DNA from: Prolixibacter bellariivorans ATCC BAA-1284
Lineage (GTDB): Bacteria > Bacteroidota > Bacteroidia > Bacteroidales > Prolixibacteraceae
Length of the DNA stretch: 64,000 nucleotides
Direction of reading: 5' to 3'
Assembly (NCBI RefSeq): GCF_000621705.1
Contig: NZ_JHXO01000009.1
Location: 1 to 64,000 of the forward strand
Part shown: piece by piece, positions 46,251 to 55,151 of the stretch
Numbering within the stretch: position 1 is the stretch's first letter
Layout of the letters: each line of letters starts with the position of its first letter
Notes under the pieces: generated by a model
What the model was told of the DNA's origin: nothing
What the model saw: only the letters and a program-made list of their open reading frames with translations
The model's database searches: none
Position numbers and translations under genes: made by a program

Positions 46251-47576
46251 ATGATAGAAAGACCACCTAAAATAGATAAAAAACACTTTTCCAAAGCGTT
46301 GATAATTCTTAAAGATAAGAACAGTCTAGATGTAATTAGGAGAAGCAACAATAAATATCTTTATTGGGATAAAGTAAAATACCAAACAACATCTGACGAT
46401 TTCTCCCCGATTGACTTATGGGCAGCAATCAAACTTACGAGAAATCTTGATTATAAATATCTGCAATTTGGCAAATACAAATTTGCCTTTTCTCAGACAG
46501 ACTACATTCAAGAAATATTGCACAAATTCGACTTAAATGTTGGTGGTAATCTAGGAGCACAAAAGTTAATTCCAGAACAAGAGAAAGACAAATATTTAAT
46601 AAGCTCAATCATGGAAGAAGCAATCGCTTCATCACAAATTGAAGGTGCAGTTACAACAAGAAAAAAAGCAAAAGAGATGCTCAGAAAGAATGATAAGCCG
46701 AGAAGCAAATCTGAGCAAATGATTCTAAACAATTATAGAACAATTCAAACTATTGTTAATTTAAAGAAAGAACCGCTTACTATAAATTTACTATTAGAGA
46801 TACATAAACAAATATCATACAACACACTTGCAGACAAAAGTGACGAAGGCAAATTCAGAGACTCAAATGACATTTATGTTGTCAATCATATAGAAAGTGA
46901 GATAGTTCACACACCTCCTGACTTCAAAGAAATTCCTGAGTTAATGGAACAAATTTGTCTTTTTTTTAATAACGATAAACACGACTATTTTATTCATCCG
47001 GTAATTAAAGGAATAATATTACATTTTATGATTGGGTATGTACATCCATTCGTTGATGGTAATGGCCGTACTGCCAGAGCACTATTCTACTGGTATCTTT
47101 TATCAAAAGGCTATTGGCTAACAGAGTATTTATCAATCTCAAGACTGATAATAAAAAGCAAAAATCAATATGAATCAGCCTATCTTTACACTGAGAACGA
47201 TGAAAACGATTTGACATATTTCATCAACTATAATTTAAAAACAATGGATTTAGCTTATGATGCATTACGAGTTTACATCCAAAGAAAAATTGATGAGAAA
47301 AAATATATAACTAATTTCCAGAGGATACAGAATATTAACGACAGACAAGCTGAGATAATAAAATGGTTTTATGATGAGCCAAACCTACTTATCACAGTTA
47401 AAGAAGTAGAAAATCGCTTACTTGTTTCAAACCAAACTTCAAGGACAGATTTACAACAGTTAGTTGAGTTTGATTTTATCGAGCAGATTGAAATTAACAA
47501 AAAGAAAAAGGCATTTGTACGTAGTAATAATTTTGAGAAAATATTAAAAGAAAAAACGAACCACAACATTTTGTAA
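46251..47576 (+). CDS. Fic-domain AMP-transferase-like protein, class II
   Basis: A 441-residue protein with the N-terminal Fic-N domain and Fic core. The catalytic loop is HPFVDGNGRTAR (near residue 265), matching H-P-F-x-D/E-G-N-G-R. An inhibitory helix motif, SSQIEG (S-x3-E-G, near 126), sits ahead of the core, the class II arrangement, so it is self-inhibited. A winged-helix-like C-terminal segment follows (AEIIKWFYDEPN...LLVSNQTSRTDLQQL). Family members usually transfer AMP from ATP to proteins. The gene is markedly AT-rich compared with its neighbours, lacks a FicA-type antitoxin gene, and follows a decayed region, all of which suggest transfer. Confidence 0.9.
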   Translation: MIERPPKIDKKHFSKALIILKDKNSLDVIRRSNNKYLYWDKVKYQTTSDDFSPIDLWAAIKLTRNLDYKYLQFGKYKFAFSQTDYIQEILHKFDLNVGGNLGAQKLIPEQEKDKYLISSIMEEAIASSQIEGAVTTRKKAKEMLRKNDKPRSKSEQMILNNYRTIQTIVNLKKEPLTINLLLEIHKQISYNTLADKSDEGKFRDSNDIYVVNHIESEIVHTPPDFKEIPELMEQICLFFNNDKHDYFIHPVIKGIILHFMIGYVHPFVDGNGRTARALFYWYLLSKGYWLTEYLSISRLIIKSKNQYESAYLYTENDENDLTYFINYNLKTMDLAYDALRVYIQRKIDEKKYITNFQRIQNINDRQAEIIKWFYDEPNLLITVKEVENRLLVSNQTSRTDLQQLVEFDFIEQIEINKKKKAFVRSNNFEKILKEKTNHNIL

Positions 47577-47706
47577 ATTCCATTGCGGTTTCCTTGGTTC
47601 ACCAGCAGTTATACTCACAAGTAATAAAGTGTATCTAGATAGGAAATCAGCTCTGAACTCCGCAACGTAACTTACAATCTTCCGTTAATTAAAAAACGAA
47701 AAGACC

Positions 47707-48711
47707 ATGCAAATTCCGTTCGAACAAATGCAGGATGTACTTTACAGGCTGTTCATCAAATATAATTTTACGGAAGAGAAAGCCCGGTACATGGCCAGGG
47801 TATTTTCAGAAACAACATTAGACGGTGTCAATTCTCACGGCATCAACCGTGTACCGCCTTTTATAAAATATGTGGAAAATGGTTTGGTAAAAGTGGATGC
47901 TGAGGCAGAAAAAGCAGAAAAGTTTGGTAGCATCGAAAGATGGGACGGGAACTTTGGTCCGGGTATTATTAACGCCGCGAAGTGCACGAATCGAGCCATC
48001 GAACTGGCCAAACGTCATGGAATGGGAATGGTGGCCTTGCGCAACACCAATCACTGGATGCGAGGTGGCACTTATGGATGGCAGGCGGCAGATGCCGGTT
48101 GCATTTCCATTCTTTTTACCAATACAAAACCCAACATGCCGCCCTGGGGCGGTAAAGACAGCCGAATAGGGAATAATCCGTTTATTGTGTCAATTCCAAG
48201 AGAGCAAGGTCATGTTGTTTTGGATATGGCCATTTCGCAGTTTTCATTTGGAAAGATCAACGACTATAAACTGAGAGGAGAAAAACTCCCTTACCCCGGA
48301 GGCTGGGATGATAACAACGAACTTTCCAACGACCCCGAAAAAATCTTGTTAAAAGAACGCGGATTACCCATCGGATATTGGAAAGGTTCCGCTCTTTCGA
48401 TGATTTTGGATATGCTGGCTACGTTATTGGCAGCTGGAGACTCAACATATAAAATTGGTTTGAAGGAGCAGGAAACAGGGGTTTCGCAGGTGTTCCTATG
48501 TATTTACCCCGACCTATTTAATGATAAAAATATACAGGAAAGACTCCTTAACGAGATTATCGATTACACCCATGACGTGGACCCCATGCACCCCGGAGAC
48601 AAAACCTATTATCCCGGAGAACGAACGTTAGAAACCAGAGCAGGAAACCTGAAGAATGGAATTCCGGTAAGTGAAGAAGTTTGGCAAGAGGTATTGGAAT
48701 TATTGGGATAA
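47707..48711 (+). CDS. dlgD: 2,3-diketo-L-gulonate reductase-like (YiaK/DlgD), Ldh2 family
   Basis: A 334-residue NAD(P)H-dependent 2-oxoacid reductase of the malate/L-lactate (Ldh2) family. SHGINRVPPFIKYVENGLV (near residue 42), NTNHWMRGGTYGWQAA (near 117; catalytic His) and DMAISQFSFGK match the YiaK branch closely. YWKGSALSMILDMLATLLAAG is also typical. The reaction is 2,3-diketo-L-gulonate to 3-keto-L-gulonate. No other yia genes are near, so its physiological substrate is inferred only from family. Confidence 0.88.
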   Translation: MQIPFEQMQDVLYRLFIKYNFTEEKARYMARVFSETTLDGVNSHGINRVPPFIKYVENGLVKVDAEAEKAEKFGSIERWDGNFGPGIINAAKCTNRAIELAKRHGMGMVALRNTNHWMRGGTYGWQAADAGCISILFTNTKPNMPPWGGKDSRIGNNPFIVSIPREQGHVVLDMAISQFSFGKINDYKLRGEKLPYPGGWDDNNELSNDPEKILLKERGLPIGYWKGSALSMILDMLATLLAAGDSTYKIGLKEQETGVSQVFLCIYPDLFNDKNIQERLLNEIIDYTHDVDPMHPGDKTYYPGERTLETRAGNLKNGIPVSEEVWQEVLELLG

Positions 48712-48762
48712 AAAAAGGAGAAGAATATTCTGTTGGAAGAATAAATAGCCAATTTATCTGCC

Positions 48763-48855
48763 ATGAAAACAAAAATCGCTTACATGATATCCTTCCTTAT
48801 TGTAGGAACCCTCATTTTCTTGATTTACCAATCATACACCAAAGAATACCACTAA
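48763..48855 (+). CDS. 30-residue small membrane protein
   Basis: MKTKIAYMISFLIVGTLIFLIYQ then SYTKEYH: one strong transmembrane helix with a basic N-terminus and polar C-terminus. It is 51 bp downstream of the YiaK-like gene. No family was recognised; the clean TM architecture and start codon context make a real microprotein plausible. Confidence 0.45.
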   Translation: MKTKIAYMISFLIVGTLIFLIYQSYTKEYH

Positions 48856-49065
48856 AAATAAACACCTAAAAATTTACTTTTCATTGTTTTATCAGGTTCA
48901 ATACTCATTTCGTCGATCCGTTTCATTTGAGAATTGTACTGAATGAAGTCAACCATCTTTCTGAAATTCTTGTTAATGAAGGATGTTTCGTCGTTTGCTT
49001 TTCACTTACTTTCAGGTTGAATGAAAATAGCGGAGCATGTATAGAAACAACATGAAAACAGGAAT

Positions 49066-50322
49066 ATGATGAGTAAACAGCTATTGTTTTTTATCCTTTT
49101 CGTAATTGCCGTTGAATATTACACATTCGTGGCCGTAAGAACGGCTCTTCGAAATACGAACAACAGTGTCCATTTGTGGCTGTTTATCCTGTATGTAATA
49201 TTATCGCTGGCGACTTTATGGAGTTTGTACGCTTTTGCTCACTGGGGAAGAACGGCCTGGCCTTCGCTCACCCTAAAATATACGGTCAATATTCTTATCG
49301 GAGTCTTTATCGGCCAGGTACTTATTGCAGCCATTATGTTGCTGACCGATGTTGTGATGATTATTCCGAACATAATTAGCTTTTTCCTTTCGTTCAGAAA
49401 TCATCCTGTTGGAAGTCCGTCTGACAGCTCTCGTTTAATCGGGCGTTTTACGTTTATTTCCCAAACAGCGTTATTGATTGGAGGAGCGCTCACGTCGGGA
49501 CTGGTGTACGGCATGTCCAACAGGTACAACTACAAATTGAGAAGAGTACGGATACCAATAAAAGGTTTGCCAGATGATTTCAAAGGGCTTCGGATTGTTC
49601 AGATTTCGGATATCCATTCCGGAAGTTTCGATGATCCGGAGGCGGTGTCACAAGGTGTCGCCGCCGTTATGGAGGAAAAACCGGATCTGATTTTGTTTAC
49701 CGGTGATTTAGTGAATGACCGGGCTACCGAAATAGTACCCTACATGGAAGTGTTCAAAGCATTGAAAGCGCCGATGGGCGTTTACTCTGTTTTGGGGAAT
49801 CATGATTATGGCGATTACGTTTCCTGGCCTTCAGAAGAAGCCAAAAAGAAAAACCTGGAGCAATTGAAGCAACATCAGGCTGACATGGGTTGGCGACTAC
49901 TGACTAATGAACACGTGCTGCTGGAACGAAACGGTCAGCAAATTGCGTTGATTGGGATTGAGAATTGGGGAGCCAGAGGTTTTACCCAATATGGTGATAT
50001 GAAAAAAGCCGTGGCAGGGTTGGAAAAACTGGACATCCCGGTGAAAATACTCATGAGCCATGATCCTTCGCAGTGGGATGCGCAGGTCCGGAAAGACTAC
50101 AGGGATATTGACCTGACTCTGAGCGGGCACACGCACGGGATGCAATTTGGAATAGACATTCCCGGCTTCAAATGGAGCCCCGTTGAGTATTTCTATAAAG
50201 AATGGGCTGGTTTGTACCAAAAAGAGCACCAGTACTTATATGTCAACCGCGGTTACGGTTTTATCGGGTATCAGGGACGATTGGGCGTGTTGCCTGAAAT
50301 TACTTCGATTGAGCTGGTATGA
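49066..50322 (+). CDS. Membrane-anchored metallophosphoesterase
   Basis: A 418-residue protein with four N-terminal membrane helices (about 5-22, 30-52, 70-100, 130-150) and a calcineurin-like phosphoesterase domain. The dimetal motifs are QISDIHSGSF (D-x-H), FTGDLVND (G-D), LGNHDYGDY (G-N-H-D), MSHDPSQWD and LSGHTHGMQFG (G-H-x-H). It resembles YkuE/YaeI-type enzymes. MM at the start leaves a 3-bp choice (49066 or 49069). Likely acts on phospholipid or nucleotide sugar-lipid at the membrane; substrate unknown. Confidence 0.9.
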   Translation: MMSKQLLFFILFVIAVEYYTFVAVRTALRNTNNSVHLWLFILYVILSLATLWSLYAFAHWGRTAWPSLTLKYTVNILIGVFIGQVLIAAIMLLTDVVMIIPNIISFFLSFRNHPVGSPSDSSRLIGRFTFISQTALLIGGALTSGLVYGMSNRYNYKLRRVRIPIKGLPDDFKGLRIVQISDIHSGSFDDPEAVSQGVAAVMEEKPDLILFTGDLVNDRATEIVPYMEVFKALKAPMGVYSVLGNHDYGDYVSWPSEEAKKKNLEQLKQHQADMGWRLLTNEHVLLERNGQQIALIGIENWGARGFTQYGDMKKAVAGLEKLDIPVKILMSHDPSQWDAQVRKDYRDIDLTLSGHTHGMQFGIDIPGFKWSPVEYFYKEWAGLYQKEHQYLYVNRGYGFIGYQGRLGVLPEITSIELV

Positions 50323-50459
50323 TGTGATTTTCCCGGCGATATTTTTCACAGCCTCCAAACCCTTGATTGATTTTAACGGGGTTTCTGTTAAGAAAATTAA
50401 GAGGGGTGCAACCTTCCTATCCTTAGACTCATCTACTAGTTGGAGCAAAACTAACTACC

Positions 50460-51002
50460 ATGAGAAGAGCATTTTTTATATTCGCCATACTGTTGCTAAC
50501 CAGTTGCGCCCATGTCCCAAATGAAAATCCAAGATATGCCATACGGCAAAAAGCGCTGTTTCAATTCGAATACGTGAATCATGCCTGGGGACGCCAACAT
50601 AATGGCTGGCTAATCGATTCATCGGGTGAACTTCATTGCTACAACTTACCCAACAACTGGACCTTTCCGGATTCCTCCGGAACCATTTCCGCGGAGGACA
50701 TGGAACGAAACCTGCAGAATACAGACAGTCTTTGCTACCAGATTGACGCGGAAGAACTGAAAGCCAAATTTTCTTTGTTGCCGTTGGCCGCCAAAGGTCC
50801 CACCAGCGATCCAGTTAATGAAATGTATGATGCCGGCATTGTCATTTATGCAGGATATATCCTCAACCCAGTAAATAATCGGTATGAACGTGTCATGCTT
50901 CAGCAGACAGGCGATTTTCGGATTGACAACCAGTCAGCACAGGCAAAGGAACTGTATGAATGGCTTCTTTCGATGAACCAAAAACTGACAGAGAAACAAT
51001 AA
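50460..51002 (+). CDS. Hypothetical lipoprotein
   Basis: A 180-residue lipoprotein with lipobox LLLTSC (Cys16). The mature part is soluble with no recognised domain; it contains HNGWLIDSSGELHCYNLPNN and a Leu/Gln-rich C-terminus. Found in Bacteroidota by appearance only. Its downstream neighbour is divergently unrelated, so it is probably monocistronic. Confidence 0.72.
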   Translation: MRRAFFIFAILLLTSCAHVPNENPRYAIRQKALFQFEYVNHAWGRQHNGWLIDSSGELHCYNLPNNWTFPDSSGTISAEDMERNLQNTDSLCYQIDAEELKAKFSLLPLAAKGPTSDPVNEMYDAGIVIYAGYILNPVNNRYERVMLQQTGDFRIDNQSAQAKELYEWLLSMNQKLTEKQ

Positions 51003-51088
51003 AGGTTCAAACATACCACCGCTTTAAAAAACATCAAATACTTGATAATCAACTGATTTTATTCTTTCTTTTTCAATAATTATAAAAA

Positions 51089-51126
51089 TAGTTGTACGAC
51101 TACAAAAATAGTCATAGATTTACGAC
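51089..51126 (+). promoter_or_regulatory. Two BlaI-type operator half-palindromes before the regulator gene
   Basis: TAGTTGTACGACTA (51089-51102) is a near-perfect palindrome centred on GTAC. GTCATAGATTTACGAC (51111-51126) is a second, looser one ending at the start codon. Both share the TAGTC/GAC-TA pattern expected for a BlaI dimer. This suggests autorepression of the 51127-52830 operon. Confidence 0.6.
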
Positions 51127-51510
51127 ATGGAAAAGAAAGAATTGACAAAAGCTGAAGAACAGGTCATGCAATATCTTTGGAGTATCAGGAAAGGATTTCT
51201 GAAGGATGTTGTAGACCAGTTTCCCGATCCCAAACCCGCTTATACCACCGTATCGACGGTTATCCGGGTTTTGGTAAAAAAGGGATTTATCGGGTACAAG
51301 ACCTACGGAAAAAGCAACGAATACCATCCATTGATATCCAAGAAAGACTATTTTCAGAACCATGTCAAGTCCATCATCGACAACTTTTTCGGTGGTTCTG
51401 CTCCTGCGTTTGCATCATCTTTTGCGAACGAACAGTTGAAACTTTCAGAGTTGGAAGAAATCAGGAAACTGATTGATGAAAAAATAAATCAGATCAAGTC
51501 AGACAGATAA
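51127..51510 (+). CDS. BlaI/MecI/CopY-family transcriptional repressor
   Basis: A 127-residue winged-helix repressor. LTKAEEQVMQYLWSIRKGFLKDVVDQF and YTTVSTVIRVLVKKGFIGYKTYGKSNEYHP are the family's DNA-binding region. The C-terminal dimerisation part follows (YFQNHVKSIIDNFFGGS). BlaI proteins are cleaved or released when the paired M56 protease is activated. The protease gene follows after only 3 bp. Confidence 0.93.
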   Translation: MEKKELTKAEEQVMQYLWSIRKGFLKDVVDQFPDPKPAYTTVSTVIRVLVKKGFIGYKTYGKSNEYHPLISKKDYFQNHVKSIIDNFFGGSAPAFASSFANEQLKLSELEEIRKLIDEKINQIKSDR

Positions 51511-51513
51511 CTT

Positions 51514-52830
51514 ATGATTGCATTTTTGTGGTACCTTCTCGAGGTCAGTCTCAGCCTTTCGGCATTCTATCTGCTCTATGCAGCGGTAATGAGAAACCAT
51601 ACATTTTTCAACCTTAACAGGATTTATCTGCTGATCGGCTTACTGCTTTCGTTTATTATACCAATTCTGAAAATTCCATTTTTTCAGGTTCAATCACCAA
51701 CTATAGTGACCAATATGATAAAGTTACATCCGATTGAACCGGATAACATCTTATTCACCAATCAAAATCTCGCGCATGGCTTAACAACACTTAATTACAC
51801 TGTGATTTTGCAGGCTATCTATCTGGCCGGCATTATTACCCTGTTCTTTAAGCTTTTCTTTTCCATTATCAGGATTGTCCGGATGAAGAATCAGTCTGAC
51901 ATTCACAAGCTTGACAAAGTCAAAATTGTCAGGACAGATACATCGGTACCTTTCTCATTTTTTCACATGATTTTCTTACCAAAGAATGAGCAGAATCCGA
52001 TGATAATTGAGCATGAGCTTGCCCATATCAGGCAATTACACTGGCTCGATTTGATTCTGACCGAACTGGCAACTGTACTTCTATGGTTCAATCCAATTGT
52101 TTTTCTGTACCGAAGTTCGCTGAAACTGCAGCATGAATACCTGGCCGATGCATCTGTTCTAACGGAAAGCCACAAAACAGAAGGCTATCTGAAATCGATG
52201 CTGCGACATGTTGAAATGGTTAGCACCGGCGGACTCGTCAGTCATTTTTATCAAAAAACAATAAAAAAGCGCATTATTATGATGACAAAAAATAAAACTT
52301 CTCGAAAATATCTGGGGCTTTACCTGCTCGTAATCCCAATGATTTCCATATTACTATTCGCATTTGCACCCGACGGTTCAAACGGTTCACTCACCATCGG
52401 AAAAAACACGGTGGTTGATAGCAAAACTTCCCGGCCTTCCATTTATCCGGTGGCCCGGGAAAAAATAACGCACTTCAGCGGGTGGGGCGAGCGTAAGAAT
52501 CCCTATACAAAGAAGAAACAATTCCATCATGCCATTGACATCGCAGCACCTGAAGGAACGAACATTGTTGCGCCCGCTGCAGGAGTGGTAGTTGAAGCCC
52601 GATTGAACGAAAAAGGAATGGGAAATTACATACTGATTAAACACAATGACATGTACTCGACGTATTATGCCCATCTCAAGAGTATTTCCGTGAAACCGGG
52701 AGATGTCCTGAAAAAAGGACAGGTCATCGGTCAGGTAGGTAGTACCGGCATTTCGACCGGATCACACCTCCACTACGAAGTGTACAAAAATGGTAAAAGG
52801 GTCGATCCCGAGGATTATCTCCCGAAATAA
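51514..52830 (+). CDS. M56 (BlaR1-type) membrane protease fused to M23 peptidase
   Basis: A 438-residue protein. The N-terminal M56 part has four membrane helices (about 5-22, 33-53, 90-113, 272-290) and the zinc motif IEHELAHIRQLHW (H-E-x2-H, near residue 167). The C-terminal M23 (LytM) domain follows the last helix: HHAIDIAAPEGT (near 338), YYAHLKSISVKPGD and HLHYEVYKNG (near 418), which supply the zinc ligands of lysostaphin-type endopeptidases. In classical BlaR1 the outer domain is a penicillin-binding sensor. Here it is a peptidoglycan-hydrolase fold, probably periplasmic. It may sense or cut peptidoglycan and signal to the BlaI-type repressor encoded upstream. A M23/M56 fusion is known by name in Bacteroidota, but its role is untested. 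Confidence 0.9.
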   Translation: MIAFLWYLLEVSLSLSAFYLLYAAVMRNHTFFNLNRIYLLIGLLLSFIIPILKIPFFQVQSPTIVTNMIKLHPIEPDNILFTNQNLAHGLTTLNYTVILQAIYLAGIITLFFKLFFSIIRIVRMKNQSDIHKLDKVKIVRTDTSVPFSFFHMIFLPKNEQNPMIIEHELAHIRQLHWLDLILTELATVLLWFNPIVFLYRSSLKLQHEYLADASVLTESHKTEGYLKSMLRHVEMVSTGGLVSHFYQKTIKKRIIMMTKNKTSRKYLGLYLLVIPMISILLFAFAPDGSNGSLTIGKNTVVDSKTSRPSIYPVAREKITHFSGWGERKNPYTKKKQFHHAIDIAAPEGTNIVAPAAGVVVEARLNEKGMGNYILIKHNDMYSTYYAHLKSISVKPGDVLKKGQVIGQVGSTGISTGSHLHYEVYKNGKRVDPEDYLPK

Positions 52831-52835
52831 AGAGC

Positions 52836-52866
52836 AAAAAAGGTGAGCCTGCGGGCCACCTTTTCT
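52836..52866 (+). terminator. Terminator of the BlaI/M56 operon
   Basis: AAAAGGTG...CACCTTTT, with an inner GCC/GGC pair, lies a few bases after the stop codon at 52830 and ends in a T-rich run (TTTTCTT). Confidence 0.85.
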
Positions 52867-52970
52867 TCTGATATTTTAATACCCCGCTTGTCGGTTCAAA
52901 TCTGGAACCGCGAAATAGTTCCTGCGCGAATAATACAGGCAGAAAACACAACCACGAACACGGGAAACTC

Positions 52971-53153
52971 ATGGCCAGCAACCGGAACAGTGGCATTGAT
53001 GTGCTCAGAAGATTGGCCATTCTATCCGTCATTTTGCTTCACGTCAACATTCGCGTTCCGTTCAACCAAACATTTGTCGGCAATGCTATGCCGGGCTCCA
53101 TCTGCAAGAAAATGATCGCTCCGAAAAAAAGTCGTAAGGTTCCCAAAAACTGA
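52971..53153 (+). pseudogene. Truncated acyltransferase-3 (OafA-like) remnant
   Basis: The first about 38 residues (RNSGIDVLRRLAILSVILLH, then NIRVPFNQTFVGNAMP) match the first transmembrane helix of acyltransferase family 3. After that the frame goes into basic sequence that does not fit the family and stops at residue 60. A full-length member has about 350 residues and 10 helices. The rest is deleted: the next gene starts 48 bp later. Confidence 0.6.
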
Positions 53154-53201
53154 GATGATAACGAAAATTCCTTATCTTTATTTGAACATAAATCTTCAGA
53201 C

Positions 53202-53444
53202 ATGTTAAGGAAAGGATTCTTGAAATACCGCAAAAGGCCCGGCTCAATTGCAGCGACAATCTTGCTTTATACCGGTGCATTTATTTCCATAACGGCCCTG
53301 ATTTACACGTTGATTAATCTGCAGAGAGCCGATGAATTTGTTCACATCTGGTTGCCTTTCGTTATGGCTGGCGTGGTGATGATTTTCTTAAGTCAGATTC
53401 TGAAATGGCAAAAAAAGCTGTTGAGAAAACCATTTCTGCATTAA
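53202..53444 (+). CDS. Small two-helix membrane protein
   Basis: An 80-residue protein with a basic N-terminus and two hydrophobic helices (IAATILLYTGAFISITALIYTLI; IWLPFVMAGVVMIFLSQIL), ending in a basic tail. No family recognised. It lies 31 bp upstream of the patatin gene, in the same direction, and may be co-transcribed with it. Confidence 0.65.
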   Translation: MLRKGFLKYRKRPGSIAATILLYTGAFISITALIYTLINLQRADEFVHIWLPFVMAGVVMIFLSQILKWQKKLLRKPFLH

Positions 53445-53475
53445 AAGACCTTTCATTTTACTATTCAGAAAACGT

Positions 53476-54360
53476 ATGAACCAACAAGTATCCCTGGTGT
53501 TGTCGGGCGGTGGAGCTCGTGGAATAGCACATATTGGTGTAATTGAAGAATTGGAAAAACAAGGGTTTGAAATCAAATCTATTGCCGGAACTTCGATGGG
53601 AGCATTAGTCGGCGGTGTTTTTGCACTTGGCAAAATGGAAGAATACAAGAAGTGGCTCTACTCGCTCGATCGAATGAAAGTGTTTGCACTGATTGATTTC
53701 ACGCTCAGTTCGCAAGGGCTGGTGAAAGGCGACAAGGTGCTGAATAAAATGAAGGAATTCATTCCTGATGCCAAAATTGAAGAACTGAATATCCACTATG
53801 CCGCTATTGCCGCCGATATCGTCAATAAAAAGGAAGTCGTATTTACCAAAGGGAGTGTCTTCAAAGCCATTCGCGCTTCCATGGCCATTCCGACGGTTTT
53901 TACTCCCGTGAAAACGAAAAATGGACTGCTGGTCGATGGCGGGGTCATCAATAACATTCCATTGAATCATGTCAAACGGGAATCGGGTGATTTGCTGATT
54001 GCCGTAAATGTCAATGCAGATATTCCTTTGGAAAAGCCGGCCGTTTCGAAAAAGGAAGAAAAAGCGGATCAATCTGTATATCAGCAAAAAATCAAAGAGT
54101 TTTATCAACACCTGCAAGATATTCTGCCATCTAACAAAGAAGAGAAACTGGGTTATTTCGATCTCATCAACAAAACCATCGGAATGATGACTTACCACAT
54201 CGGGCAAACCAACCTGAAAAATCATCCGCCTGATATCCTGATCGAAATATCGCACGATGCCTGTACCACCTACGATTTCTACAAGGCGAAAGAGCTGGTG
54301 GAGATAGGAAGACATGCGACCGTGAAAAGTATTATGAAGGCCAATAACCTCACACAATAA
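53476..54360 (+). CDS. Patatin-like phospholipase (RssA-like)
   Basis: A 294-residue acyl hydrolase. The oxyanion loop is SGGGARG, the catalytic Ser lies in AGTSMGALVGG (G-x-S-x-G, near residue 41) and the catalytic Asp in LVDGGVINN (D-G-G, near 155). N-terminus MNQQVSLVLSGGGARG has no signal, so it is cytosolic or membrane-associated. It probably hydrolyses phospholipid or acyl-ester bonds. Confidence 0.93.
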   Translation: MNQQVSLVLSGGGARGIAHIGVIEELEKQGFEIKSIAGTSMGALVGGVFALGKMEEYKKWLYSLDRMKVFALIDFTLSSQGLVKGDKVLNKMKEFIPDAKIEELNIHYAAIAADIVNKKEVVFTKGSVFKAIRASMAIPTVFTPVKTKNGLLVDGGVINNIPLNHVKRESGDLLIAVNVNADIPLEKPAVSKKEEKADQSVYQQKIKEFYQHLQDILPSNKEEKLGYFDLINKTIGMMTYHIGQTNLKNHPPDILIEISHDACTTYDFYKAKELVEIGRHATVKSIMKANNLTQ

Positions 54361-54803
54361 TATGACATTACTACAAAACCAGTTACCCCTCTCATCATTT
54401 CAACGGGAATAAAAAACAATAGAACACAATATTTTCGTGATCACGCAGATACAGTTAAAATCGCACTTACATCCAAATTAGAAAAGCTAGTATAGAATAC
54501 CCTTTTGACGAACAGGAAATGAGTCAAATAAAGCTGATACGTAAAAGTCCGAAGAAAAAGTTATACAACACACTCCTTTTCAGATAAGGTTCCAATTAAA
54601 AACAATATAAATTATTGAACCACACATGCACAAATAAACATATATTCATTCACTTAGGAGCTTTTATTTCGTTTTATTAATACATAATGAAAAATAGATA
54701 CAATAGACCAGTGTAAAATACGTTATTATATGAATGCATAAAAGAGATGGCATTCAATGATAATATACAGATGAAGTAATTACTAAGTTCCGCAAAGATT
54801 ATT
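54361..54803. other. AT-rich gap after the patatin gene
   Basis: About 440 bp without a recognised gene. A 10-bp palindrome, CGTGATCACG, lies at 54436-54445. No terminator with a clear T-run was seen. Confidence 0.5.
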
Positions 54804-55151
54804 ATGCAAGAAATGTCACTAATGAAATATTCGGTTCAATTGAGTTTTGAAGAAATAGGGCTACCTCCTTTTGAAGACATCCTGATACTGGGGAAAAAAA
54901 GTTCACAGGGAAAAATAGGCGTATTTAAATCGTTTGAATTCTTAATACCCAATGAATTTGAAGTTTTCGAAGTAGAAGATATGAATGTGGAAGCAGTCTT
55001 TATCAACAAGAAGATATTGAAAAAGATGAATAGAGACAGAATTATAAAAGTGCTTCAAAAAAAGGTATTCCCATTCATTTCCGACAATGAAATCTTAAAA
55101 GTCAATTTTAAATTGAAGATATTTTACGACGCAATTGAAGGAGAGTTTTGA
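54804..55151 (+). CDS. Hypothetical protein ahead of the CBS kinase
   Basis: A 115-residue soluble protein with alternating beta and helical patterns (ILILGKKSSQGKIGVFKSFEFLIPNEFEVFEVEDM; IIKVLQKKVFPFISDN). An internal start at MKYSVQLSF (54822) is possible. Its stop codon overlaps the next gene's ATG (TGATG), so the two are translationally coupled. It may be an accessory of the kinase. Not recognised as a known family. Confidence 0.65.
   Translation: MQEMSLMKYSVQLSFEEIGLPPFEDILILGKKSSQGKIGVFKSFEFLIPNEFEVFEVEDMNVEAVFINKKILKKMNRDRIIKVLQKKVFPFISDNEILKVNFKLKIFYDAIEGEF

Noticed and set aside
52843-53115. 90-codon frame over the terminator of the M56 operon
   Set aside because: It starts in the terminator stem and overlaps the acyltransferase remnant in another frame.
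53605-54357. 250-codon minus-strand frame opposite the patatin gene
   Set aside because: Antisense to an intact patatin with all catalytic motifs.
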